A stretch of 64,000 nucleotides of DNA from Chitinophaga dinghuensis (GTDB lineage: Bacteria; Bacteroidota; Bacteroidia; Chitinophagales; Chitinophagaceae): positions 62,001 to 126,000 of the forward strand of contig NZ_QLMA01000003.1 of assembly GCF_003259435.1 (NCBI RefSeq). Direction: 5' to 3'. Position numbers and translations under genes: made by a program. The notes below the pieces were generated by a model. The model was not told where the DNA came from and searched no databases. It saw only the letters and a list, made by a program, of their open reading frames with translations. Below, piece by piece: positions 53,445 to 61,948 of the stretch (positions within the stretch are counted from its first letter, which is position 1; each line of letters begins with the position of its first letter).

Positions 53445-53576
53445 CTCGCAAAGCGCACAATAAAGTAAAGGGCGCAAAGCAGTAAAGGATGAAGTTTTAT
53501 GTAGCGGCTATTAAGTGTATAGCTCACACCTTCCCACCTTTGCTTCTTTGCGCTTTTTGCTGCTCAGCGTTGCGAG
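53445..53576. repeat. relative of the 14841 repeat with imperfect inverted arms
   Basis: CTCGCAAAGCGCACAA with GGGCGCAAAGCAGTAAAGG on the left, and the reverse-complement-like CCTTTGCTTCTTTGCGCTTTTTGCTGCTCAG with GTTGCGAG on the right. Shares the GCAGCAAA/CTCGCA vocabulary of the element at 14841 but has no tandem units. It fills the 144-bp gap between the converging helicase and LacI genes. Confidence 0.55.
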
Positions 53577-53581
53577 AATAT

Positions 53582-54595
53582 TTATACCGCTATCTGTGTA
53601 GAATTGCGGATAATCATATTTGATTTTATCACTGTATTTTGTTCCCACTGTCTTCCCTTCCTTTTTTCCAGCATATGGAAAAGTACAGTAGCGGCGCTTT
53701 TCCCCATATCGAATGCCGGCTGTATAATAGTGGTCAGTGAAGGATTCAGCAGGCTGGCTGTTTCCAGGTTGGAAAAGCTGAGAATCTTCACATCTTTTGG
53801 AATGGATAATCCTACTGCAGCACAGGCATGATAACTGGTAATGGCTAGTTTTTCCACGGAGGCGAAGATGCCGTCTGGCTGTTCTTCCCGTAATACCTGA
53901 CAGATTCGTTCGAAGTTCTGATTGGTGTCTGTACTACATGGAATCATCATAGAATGCGCCATACCTGGTTTATCCTGGAGGGCCTGGTTAAACCCGTGCA
54001 TACGTTTGCAGTCGATTGACAGATTTGGAGAGATGGAGAGATACGCAATTTTCCTGCATCCCACGTCCATGAGGTGGCGGGTAGCATGGCGGGCGCTTTC
54101 GAAATCGTCTGTGGTGACGGTGGGCGCGTTGAGGGTATCAGAGATCCTGTCGAAGAATACAATGGGTAATCCCTGTTCCATGATGGGTTGCAGGTGCATT
54201 GTACTGCTGGTGGTTCCAGCCAGCGACATGAGGATACCATCCACTCTTCCTCCCAGCAGATGCTGAATCACTTCAGCCTCTTTCTGCTGGTTCTCATGTG
54301 TGAAATAGATCAGTACATGATAGTTCTTTTCCTGTGCAATGGCTTCAATACCATTGATGACATGTGAAAAAAAGTTATTTGATATCTCCGGAATAATTAC
54401 GGCGATAGTTTTACTGCGCTGTTTACGCAGACTGCTGGCATAATGATTTGGTTGATAGTTTAATTGCTTTGCTAATGCCGTGACTTTTTGTTTTGTTTCC
54501 GGGCTGATTTCGTAACTGTCCATCAATGCCCTGGAAACGGTGGAAATAGCCAGGTTCAACTCTCTTGCCAGCATTTTAATGGTGACTGTACTCAT
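53582..54595 (-). CDS. LacI-family transcriptional regulator (second)
   Basis: 337-residue regulator. The helix-turn-helix is near residues 4-26 (TIKMLARELNLAISTVSRAL) and the hinge is YASSLRKQRSKTIAVIIPE, with a sugar-sensing domain after it (IVFFDRISDT, YLSISPNLSIDCKRMHGF). I start it at the ATG at 54595; the frame runs on to 54661 but that region contains the palindrome at 54657 and would add a poor N-terminus. It is divergent from a SusC/SusD pair and is distinct from the regulator at 41552. Confidence 0.9.
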   Translation of the reverse strand: MSTVTIKMLARELNLAISTVSRALMDSYEISPETKQKVTALAKQLNYQPNHYASSLRKQRSKTIAVIIPEISNNFFSHVINGIEAIAQEKNYHVLIYFTHENQQKEAEVIQHLLGGRVDGILMSLAGTTSSTMHLQPIMEQGLPIVFFDRISDTLNAPTVTTDDFESARHATRHLMDVGCRKIAYLSISPNLSIDCKRMHGFNQALQDKPGMAHSMMIPCSTDTNQNFERICQVLREEQPDGIFASVEKLAITSYHACAAVGLSIPKDVKILSFSNLETASLLNPSLTTIIQPAFDMGKSAATVLFHMLEKRKGRQWEQNTVIKSNMIIRNSTQIAV

Positions 54596-54656
54596 ATTTC
54601 TTGACCAGTTTTTCGCTTCGTGGAGTGATACTAAATTACCAAATTTTGGCATTTTA

Positions 54657-54670
54657 TGCAAACGTTTCCG
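54657..54670. promoter_or_regulatory. operator-like palindrome between second LacI gene and second SusC
   Basis: TGCAAACGTTTCCG matches TGCAAACGTTTGCA at 12 of 14 positions, 62 bp upstream of the LacI start and 104 bp upstream of SusC, well placed to control both divergent genes. Confidence 0.5.
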
Positions 54671-54773
54671 TAGAATTTTCTAAAACCAACCCTAATCTCT
54701 TCTACATTTACGAGAACTGGTACAAGAAAGGAAACAATCCAAATCAAAATCGCACAACTAATTCTATTCAGAT

Positions 54774-57700
54774 ATGGCCGCCCGTAAATTCCTACTGATC
54801 GTTATGATGCTGTTTGGCGTGCTCTCCACGCAGGCCCAGACACGAAAGCTGACAGGTAAAGTGACAGGATCAGATCATTCTCCCTTACCTGGTGTTACCA
54901 TTCAGGTAATTGGAAGTAAAATCGCCACCGTAACCTCTGCCGACGGTATTTTCACCTTAAACATCCCTACAGGAACAAAACCTGTACTCCGGGTTTCGTA
55001 CATCGGTTATGAACCATTGGACTATTCGCCGGAAGGAGATAACGTAACAATTACGCTTAAAGAAGCCGTGAAATCCCTCAGCGATGTGGTAGTGGTAGGT
55101 TATGGTACTACTAAACGTAAAGACCTCACCGGTTCCGTTAGTTCCATACCTATTGCCAATACAGAAAAATCGCCTGTATTCGGAACCAGTCAGCTCTTGC
55201 AAGGACAGGTATCCGGCGTTCAGGTAACGCAAACCAACGCGCAACCCGGTTCCAGCTTCACAGTGCGTATCCGCGGTACAAACTCCATCACTGCCAGCAG
55301 CGATCCCCTCTATGTAATAGATGGTTATGCCGGCGCTGATATCACTACTATCAATCCAAGTGATATCCTATCCATGGACGTACTCAAAGATGCCTCTGCT
55401 ACCGCTATTTATGGTAGCCGCGGTGCTAACGGCGTTGTAATCATCACTACCAAACAAGGCTCCGCCGGACGTAACACCGTTTCCGTTGAAGCTTACCATG
55501 GCTGGCAACAGATCTCCAGGAAACTGAAAATGATGGATGCCAAACAGTTTGGACAATACCTCAATACCGTTCTGGCCTATCAAGGTAAACCAGCTGCCTA
55601 TACCCAGCAAGGTATAGATACATTGGGGAAAGGAACCGACTGGCAAGATGAAATCTTCCGTGTAGCGCCTATCACCAATGCAAACGTTTCCTTCTCCGGC
55701 GGAAATGATGGAACCAAATATTTCCTCGGCGCCAGCTATTTCGACCAGGATGGTATCATTATCAATTCAGGTTATAAAAGAGGAACAGTAAGATTTAATC
55801 TCACCCGCGATATCAGCAAGAAATTAAGGATTGGATTCAACTCTTCTACTTCCTATACCCAACAGCGTCTGGCCAACGTCAACACCAGTGGCGGCGCAGG
55901 CGGTGGTACCCTCCTCGATGCATTGCGTATCAGTCCTATCGGACCAGTAAAAGATGCGAATGGTAATTACACCTTTATTGGCGCTAACTCAGAATATCTC
56001 TCCCAGATCGGTAACCCGGTGGCAGCCGCTATGCTGAACACGGATAAACAACGCGACCTGAGAGTATTTGCCAACATCTACGGAGAATATGAAATTGTTC
56101 CTGGCCTGAAACTCAGATCCAGCTTGGGCGCCGACTATAAAGATACCAGAGAGAAAATCTTCCGTCCTACTACTACCTATCTGGGCTCTCAGACAAACGG
56201 CTTTGCTTCCATCGAAGCACGCAGCAATTACAACTGGCTGACAGAACACACGCTGACTTACGATAAAGCCATCAATAAAAACAATGCCATTACCGCAGTA
56301 GGTGGTTACACTTACCAGACATGGCTGGAGGATGGATCTATCAATACCATCAATAACCTTACTTCCAATAAGTATGGAACAGACAACATGAACGTGGGTA
56401 CGCCAGTGCCTACACAGGTGCTCCCTGTACCGCGTGTAATGGAGTCTTTCCTCGCAAGGGTGAACTATCGCTTTATGGATAAATACCTCTTCACTTTCAG
56501 TTGGAGAGCAGATGGTTCCTCTGTATTCGGACCTAACAAAAAATGGGGCTATTTCCCATCCGGCGCTTTTGCATGGAGAGTATCTGATGAAAAATGGATG
56601 AAGAATATTTCCCAGATCAGCGACCTGAAAGCCCGTTTGAGCTATGGCGCTGTAGGTAATCAAAACATTCCTCCATATTTATCCCTTACCCAGTACACCA
56701 CTAATACCTATGTGCTGAACGGAGGACGCGTAGTGGGAGTAGCTGCAAACAACATCGCGAATGCGGACCTGGGCTGGGAAACTACCAAAGCATTTGATTT
56801 TGGGATTGACCTGGGCCTCTGGAAGAACCGTGTCTCCATAACAGCTGATTACTACAATAAACAAACTACTGATCTCCTCTTTGGTACTACTATTCCATCC
56901 ACCTCCGGATTTACCACTGTAATGGCTAATATCGGAGCAGTGCAGAACACCGGTTTTGAATTTGCTATCAATACTGTCAATGTGCAGACTGCAAAAGTAC
57001 AATGGAATACCAGTTTCAATATTTCTGCCAACAGAAATAAGATTAAGAGTCTGGGTAGCATCAATTACCAACCTAGTGGAAACGTTAGTTCCAGCGTATT
57101 TCCTGGTGGACAAAACTCTGGTATCCTGAAAGTGGGCGAGCCTATCGGTTCATTCTATGGTTATCAGTTTGGCGGCATCTGGCAATCTGTTGAACAGATC
57201 AAAGCCAGCGGCACCAAGCAAAACGTAAAACCAGGTGATCCTATCTACATTGATCAGAATGGCGATAGCGCACTGACAGCGGATAAAGACAGAGTAATCA
57301 TTGGTCATGCGTTACCGAAATTCACTTATGGTTTCATCAGTAACCTGTCTTACGGTCGTTGGGGATTGAATGTATTCCTGCAAGGCGTACAAGGACAAGA
57401 TATCCTGAATGTGAGTAAAATTGAAATGGAGAACGGTGCTGTGTTCAGCAACAAGTTTGCTTATGTAGCCACAGACAGCTGGCATGGAGCTGGTACCAGC
57501 AATACTTTGCCGGCTATCGGTAGCGGTTTGAGAAGAGCGTCCAACATTACCAGCGATATTGTGGAAAACGGAAGTTTCCTTCGCATTAAAACAGTGACGT
57601 TGTCGTACAACCTGCCGCTGGACAAGATCACCCGCAATGTGTTCAAAACAGCGAACGTTTATGCGACCGTTCAGAACCTGTATACTTTCACCCATTATTC

Positions 57701-57824
57701 CGGTTACGATCCAGAGGTAAATACTTACTCTAATTCAAATGGTAACTATACCTCTCTCAATATCGACTATAACCCTTATCCGAATATCAGGACATACCTG
57801 GTAGGTGTTAAGTTTGGATTTTAA
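54774..57824 (+). CDS. SusC/RagA-type TonB-linked outer-membrane importer (second)
   Basis: 1016-residue SusC-family barrel. Signal peptide 1-21 (VLSTQAQ), carboxypeptidase-regulatory domain about 26-95, signature VVVVGYGTTKRKDLTGSVSS near 105-124, plug with RIRGTNSITASSDPLYVIDG and ATAIYGSRGANGVVIITTKQG, barrel to the C-terminal VGVKFGF. Pairs with the SusD 25 bp downstream. No carbohydrate enzyme lies next to it, so its glycan is unknown. Confidence 0.95.
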   Translation: MAARKFLLIVMMLFGVLSTQAQTRKLTGKVTGSDHSPLPGVTIQVIGSKIATVTSADGIFTLNIPTGTKPVLRVSYIGYEPLDYSPEGDNVTITLKEAVKSLSDVVVVGYGTTKRKDLTGSVSSIPIANTEKSPVFGTSQLLQGQVSGVQVTQTNAQPGSSFTVRIRGTNSITASSDPLYVIDGYAGADITTINPSDILSMDVLKDASATAIYGSRGANGVVIITTKQGSAGRNTVSVEAYHGWQQISRKLKMMDAKQFGQYLNTVLAYQGKPAAYTQQGIDTLGKGTDWQDEIFRVAPITNANVSFSGGNDGTKYFLGASYFDQDGIIINSGYKRGTVRFNLTRDISKKLRIGFNSSTSYTQQRLANVNTSGGAGGGTLLDALRISPIGPVKDANGNYTFIGANSEYLSQIGNPVAAAMLNTDKQRDLRVFANIYGEYEIVPGLKLRSSLGADYKDTREKIFRPTTTYLGSQTNGFASIEARSNYNWLTEHTLTYDKAINKNNAITAVGGYTYQTWLEDGSINTINNLTSNKYGTDNMNVGTPVPTQVLPVPRVMESFLARVNYRFMDKYLFTFSWRADGSSVFGPNKKWGYFPSGAFAWRVSDEKWMKNISQISDLKARLSYGAVGNQNIPPYLSLTQYTTNTYVLNGGRVVGVAANNIANADLGWETTKAFDFGIDLGLWKNRVSITADYYNKQTTDLLFGTTIPSTSGFTTVMANIGAVQNTGFEFAINTVNVQTAKVQWNTSFNISANRNKIKSLGSINYQPSGNVSSSVFPGGQNSGILKVGEPIGSFYGYQFGGIWQSVEQIKASGTKQNVKPGDPIYIDQNGDSALTADKDRVIIGHALPKFTYGFISNLSYGRWGLNVFLQGVQGQDILNVSKIEMENGAVFSNKFAYVATDSWHGAGTSNTLPAIGSGLRRASNITSDIVENGSFLRIKTVTLSYNLPLDKITRNVFKTANVYATVQNLYTFTHYSGYDPEVNTYSNSNGNYTSLNIDYNPYPNIRTYLVGVKFGF

Positions 57825-57849
57825 TTTTCGTAATCAGTGAAAAACGATC

Positions 57850-59304
57850 ATGATGAAAAAAAATATCTCTATTATATTTTTAGCTGCCGCAATGGGTTTA
57901 GGGGCATGTAAGAAATCACTGGATGAAACGCCAAGAGGGTTCCTTACACCAGACAATGCTTTCCAGGATGCATCCGATGCACAAACAGCTGTAAACGGTA
58001 TGCTCAGTCAGTTGCAGCCACAGGCCTATTATCAGCGTACTATTTATATTATAACTGAATGTTCCACAGATGGACTGATGCCCATCACCGGACAAACGCC
58101 GGAACGTACCGAAATGTATAATCTGACTTATACTGCCGGTAATGCGGAAATCAAAAACTGGTGGCAAAACAGTTATAAGCTGATTAGTCGTGCAAACGAT
58201 ATCATCGCCAACGTTCCTAAAATTTCCATGGACGATACGCAGAAGAAAAATCTGCTCGGTAATGCTTATTTCCTGAGAGGGATGGCTTACTTCGACCTCG
58301 TGAGAAGTTTTGGAGATGTGCCGTTATTGTTAACAACCGTAACGGGTATTAATGATCCTAATATCAGACCTACCCGTACTGCCGCTGCTACTGTATATAA
58401 GCAAGTGATTGCTGACCTCCAGTATGCGGAATCCAACTGTTTCCCTGAGAACAAAATTACGTTGAAGGGAATGGTGTCTTCCGGCGCTGCATCTGCTATG
58501 TTGGCAAGAGTTTATCTCCAGCGTAACAGCACTGCCTGGAAAGAATCAACTGATAATCAGAATGCGCTCGATGAATGTAATAAAGTGATCGGTTCCGGTC
58601 TCTATAAATTACTGCCGAACTACCAGGATATATTCGATTGCGACAAGAAAAATGGTCCTGAGCACATTTTCTCCGTGCAGTTTGGTTCCAATGGTACCGG
58701 TACTACACAGAATATTATTGTGCGTATGTTCTCTCCGGCAGGATTGGGCGGCTCCGGTTCCTTCCTGGCAAGTCCGCTGTTCTATACACAGGGGTACTAT
58801 GGCACAGAGGATGTGCGTAGAACCTGGAATCTGTCTAATTCCGATGGGACAGCTACGCCAGTTGCGCCATATGTTGCTAAATACCGTGATCCGCAATGGG
58901 TGAAAGGTAGTAACAACGCCCGTAACAACTGGATCGTACTGCGATATGCCGATGTGTTGCTGATGCAGTCCGAAGCGATGAACAACCTGGACCCGAGCAA
59001 TGTGGCTAAATTCAACGGCTTGAATCAGGTACGTCAGCGTGCTGGTTTAACAGCGGCGTCTTACCAACTGAATCTAAGCAATACGCCTACGCCGGATGCC
59101 TTTGTGGATACTCTGGTGAAAGACAGAGCCCGTGAATTGTTTGTAGAAGGTCATCGCCGCTGGGATCTGATCCGTTTGGGCAGATACAAGCAAGTTGAAC
59201 AACAACTGGGTAATACCTTACAAGATTACCAGCAGTTATTCCCGCTTCCACAGTCAGAACTGGATGCGAACCCTAATCTGAAACAGAATCCGCTTTACCC
59301 ATAA
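57850..59304 (+). CDS. SusD/RagB-family surface glycan-binding lipoprotein (second)
   Basis: 484-residue lipoprotein (lipobox LGAC, Cys20). Helical SusD fold with KSLDETPRGFLTPDNAF, the family motif RGMAYFDLVRSFGDVPL near 140-155, LRYADVLLMQSEAMNNL and the C-terminal RARELFVEGHRRWDLIRLGRY. It is the partner of the preceding SusC. Closed by a strong terminator. Confidence 0.95.
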   Translation: MMKKNISIIFLAAAMGLGACKKSLDETPRGFLTPDNAFQDASDAQTAVNGMLSQLQPQAYYQRTIYIITECSTDGLMPITGQTPERTEMYNLTYTAGNAEIKNWWQNSYKLISRANDIIANVPKISMDDTQKKNLLGNAYFLRGMAYFDLVRSFGDVPLLLTTVTGINDPNIRPTRTAAATVYKQVIADLQYAESNCFPENKITLKGMVSSGAASAMLARVYLQRNSTAWKESTDNQNALDECNKVIGSGLYKLLPNYQDIFDCDKKNGPEHIFSVQFGSNGTGTTQNIIVRMFSPAGLGGSGSFLASPLFYTQGYYGTEDVRRTWNLSNSDGTATPVAPYVAKYRDPQWVKGSNNARNNWIVLRYADVLLMQSEAMNNLDPSNVAKFNGLNQVRQRAGLTAASYQLNLSNTPTPDAFVDTLVKDRARELFVEGHRRWDLIRLGRYKQVEQQLGNTLQDYQQLFPLPQSELDANPNLKQNPLYP

Positions 59305-59326
59305 TTTTAAGTTTTAACTTAAATCG

Positions 59327-59358
59327 AAGGCCGCACACTTGTGCGGCCTTTTTTTTGC
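59327..59358 (+). terminator. terminator of the second SusC/SusD operon
   Basis: Ten-base-pair stem AAGGCCGCAC/GTGCGGCCTT, ACTT loop, eight or more T. Confidence 0.92.
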
Positions 59359-59476
59359 TTAATTTGAGCAACAATTCGGAGGGGAATCATGATAAGATTG
59401 TGCATTTGCCTTGCTACTCGTAAATGATATGTAGTTTATTATTACTATTTTTTGATATTGACCCTTTTTTTATAAG

Positions 59477-60526
59477 ATGGATACCCGAGCCAACAAATTG
59501 AGTGAATTGATACGTACACGCCCTGCGATGTTCATAGGAAATCTGAAATTCACTGGTTTTGCGAACATGCTGGAGTTTTTGCTGGAAGAGATGTTAACGG
59601 AGATAAACTTAGAGACGACCATAGAGATTGAATTCCTGAAATCGAACACCATTCGCCTGAATGCTCGTCAGGTGGATACTTCCGGACTCGTGAACTGTAT
59701 CTTTCACTTGGATCATCCAGATATGCAACAGACACATTCGCTGCCTGTCGCGATTCTTATTTCCTTATCTGTAGCCACTGAGATGGAAGTCCATCATCAG
59801 GACGAAGTATATACGCTTGATAGTAAACAGGGGGATTACATTCTGAACGTGACTCCAGGTAAAGGACATGCAGGTACGCTTCTGGTGGAGTTTTCGCCAG
59901 ATCCGGTTATTTTCCGTGATTTTGAGGCGGATTATGAGCAGACGAATACATTATTACAGAAGATTGCCTGTTTATATCCGGGGGTGAAAATCATATCATC
60001 TGACTTCCGGGGAGACCACTGCCGGAATGTATTTCATTATCCCCAGGGGATCACCCGATTGCTGGATCATGCGATTGCCACGCATCCGCATGCCAGTCCG
60101 TTTTTCAGATTAGATCTGAAAGCGGTTATCCGCGACTACGCTTACCAGGTAAGCTTCTGTTATCAGCCGCTATGGCTGACTACCTCCTATGTTCGTTCCT
60201 TTGCCAATCACTATGAGCTGTTTTTGGGCGGCTCGCTGATAGAAGGCGTGCAGGAAGGTATTATCATGGGCATCCGTGATGCGGCAGCCAAAGCAAAGAC
60301 CAAGATTAAAATCAGTAAAAGAAAGCTCCTGGAAAGCATGGTGGTAATAGCGGCAGTGCGTGGAAAGGAATTTGAGCTCACAGGTCCGGGTAAATGGAAG
60401 CTGGATGCTCCAGCCCTGAAAATGGATATTAAACGCTATGTGTTTGCGGAAGTAGCCCGCTATCTTTCTCTCCATACAGAGGACAGAAACCGGGTGATCC
60501 TGAATTTCGCCTATGAATTTGAGTAG
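59477..60526 (+). CDS. GyrB/ParE N-terminal-half homologue without ATPase motifs
   Basis: 349-residue cytoplasmic protein that lines up by eye with the GHKL plus transducer part of gyrase B. LIRTRPAMFIG matches the RKRPGMYIG start. LLEEMLTEI lies where the Mg/ATP motif VVDNSIDEA should be, with Asp and Asn lost. LPVAILISLSVATEMEVHHQ occupies the GLHGVGxSVVNALS ATP-lid position with the glycines lost. FHYPQGITRLLDH matches FHYEGGIxxFVxYL, FANHYELFLGGSLIEGVQEGI the transducer FxNxxxxxxGGTHLxGF strand, and GPGKWKLDAPALKMDIKR the GQTKxKLxxxEVK loop. There is no TOPRIM domain. A regulatory or structural protein derived from GyrB is likely; no catalysis is expected. Confidence 0.7.
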   Translation: MDTRANKLSELIRTRPAMFIGNLKFTGFANMLEFLLEEMLTEINLETTIEIEFLKSNTIRLNARQVDTSGLVNCIFHLDHPDMQQTHSLPVAILISLSVATEMEVHHQDEVYTLDSKQGDYILNVTPGKGHAGTLLVEFSPDPVIFRDFEADYEQTNTLLQKIACLYPGVKIISSDFRGDHCRNVFHYPQGITRLLDHAIATHPHASPFFRLDLKAVIRDYAYQVSFCYQPLWLTTSYVRSFANHYELFLGGSLIEGVQEGIIMGIRDAAAKAKTKIKISKRKLLESMVVIAAVRGKEFELTGPGKWKLDAPALKMDIKRYVFAEVARYLSLHTEDRNRVILNFAYEFE

Positions 60527-60576
60527 CCGTTTCTCCTTGAAAATAAACATTCTCTGAAAAAGAAAATATCGATTAT

Positions 60577-60584
60577 TACTTTTG
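60577..60584 (+). promoter_or_regulatory. -7 box upstream of serB fusion
   Basis: TACTTTTG matches TAnnTTTG, 26 bp before the GTG start at 60611. A nine-codon reading frame (ATG at 60592 to TAA at 60616-60618) overlaps that start. Confidence 0.45.
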
Positions 60585-60610
60585 TGCGTTGATGTTAAAA
60601 TCCGCATTCA

Positions 60611-61894
60611 GTGAATAAAAAGTATTACATAATCGATTTCGACAGTACTTTCACACAAGTGGAGGCCCTGGACGAACTCGCCCGTATCTCCTTACAGCAT
60701 CACCCGGAAAGGGAACAGATATATAAGAAAATTGAAGATCTGACCAACTTGGCTATGGAAGGCAAACTCTCTTTCAGAGAAAGTTTGGCCGGCAGAGTAA
60801 AATTGCTGGAAGCGAACCGTGACCACTTGAAGCAGTTGGTAAAGCATTTGAAGAAGCTCGTGTCTCCCTCCTTTGCCCGCAACAAAAAATTTTTCCAGCA
60901 ACATGCGGAAGAGATATTGATTGTTTCTGGCGGATTTAAGGAGTTTATAACTCCCGTGGTAACGCCGTTTCATATCAGCAAGGAAAATATATACGCCAAT
61001 ACTTTTGTGTTTGATAAAGCAGGGAAAATCGTCGGCTACGATGAGGCGAACCCGTTATCTTACGAAGGCGGGAAAGTGAAGCTGCTGAAGGAATTACAGT
61101 TACAAGGTGAAATTCACGGCATCGGCGACGGCTATTCGGATTTCCAGTTGAAGGAATTCGGCATGATCAAAAAGTTCTATGCCTTCACGGAAAATATTTC
61201 CAGGAAGTCGGTAGTAGAAAAAGCGGACCACGTTACGCCAAGTCTGGATGAATTTCTTTACCTCAATAATCTTCCGGCTGCTATTTCCTATCCTAAGAAC
61301 CGTATTCAGTGCGTTGTTACAGAGTCGGTACCAGAAACGATTGTGAAGCAGCTGAAGAAAGAAGGGTATGCATTAAAGCAGGTGAACAAACTGGATACCG
61401 GCAATATTGCTAAAGCAAGTATTCTAGTAACAGGAGGGAAGGAGAAGATAACAGAAACGCTATTGGCCGCTGCTAAAAAACTCAAGCTGATCGCTTATCT
61501 GGGTAATGCGTCCAAACATGTGCCAGTAGAACTTTGCACTGCGCACGGTGTCATTATATTCGATGATATACAAAAGCCGTCGGCGGTACTTAAACGAATT
61601 ACAGGATTTATCAATAACGGCGATAGTTTCAAGAGTCTGAACTTCCCTAATATACAACTGCCGGAGGTGAGCGATGTACATCGTTGCATTCATATTCACC
61701 GCAATGTTCCGGGCGTACTGGCGAATATCAACCAGGTATTTGCGGATCACAAGATAAACATTGTTTCACAGTACCTGATGACAAATACACAAATCGGATA
61801 TGTGATGGCAGATATTCATGCAGACTACGACAAGCAGCTGCTGAAGGCGCTGAAAGGCATTGATGAAACCATTAGTTTCAGGGTATTGTACTAA
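60611..61894 (+). CDS. serB: phosphoserine phosphatase fused to remnant phosphoglycerate dehydrogenase and ACT domain
   Basis: 427-residue protein in serine biosynthesis. The N-terminal 210 or so residues are a HAD-IB phosphatase with the nucleophile Asp9 in IIDFDSTF (DxDxT) and later conserved motifs LIVSGGFKEFI and GDGYSDFQLKEFG. From about residue 230 it resembles D-3-phosphoglycerate dehydrogenase: LLAAAKKLKLIAYLGNASKH looks like the early SerA substrate domain, but the NAD-binding domain is missing. The C-terminus (RCIHIHRNVPGVLANINQVF to VLY) matches the SerA ACT domain, which binds serine in SerA. So feedback control of the phosphatase is plausible. It starts with GTG. The DxDxT call is certain; the allosteric role is inference. 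Confidence 0.88.
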   Translation: MNKKYYIIDFDSTFTQVEALDELARISLQHHPEREQIYKKIEDLTNLAMEGKLSFRESLAGRVKLLEANRDHLKQLVKHLKKLVSPSFARNKKFFQQHAEEILIVSGGFKEFITPVVTPFHISKENIYANTFVFDKAGKIVGYDEANPLSYEGGKVKLLKELQLQGEIHGIGDGYSDFQLKEFGMIKKFYAFTENISRKSVVEKADHVTPSLDEFLYLNNLPAAISYPKNRIQCVVTESVPETIVKQLKKEGYALKQVNKLDTGNIAKASILVTGGKEKITETLLAAAKKLKLIAYLGNASKHVPVELCTAHGVIIFDDIQKPSAVLKRITGFINNGDSFKSLNFPNIQLPEVSDVHRCIHIHRNVPGVLANINQVFADHKINIVSQYLMTNTQIGYVMADIHADYDKQLLKALKGIDETISFRVLY

Positions 61895-61906
61895 AATAAT
61901 ACACTA

Positions 61907-61948
61907 AAAAGAAGAAGGTTGTCTCCCAAAAGACAACCTTCTTCTTTT
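61907..61948. terminator. bidirectional terminator
   Basis: Perfect 18-bp stem (61907-61924 with 61931-61948) with A and T runs, between the converging serB fusion and the putative methyltransferase. Confidence 0.9.

Noticed and set aside
55679..55692. TGCAAACGTTTCCT inside the second SusC gene
   Set aside because: It matches the LacI palindrome at 12 of 14 positions but is deep in coding sequence where the codons for ANVS explain it.
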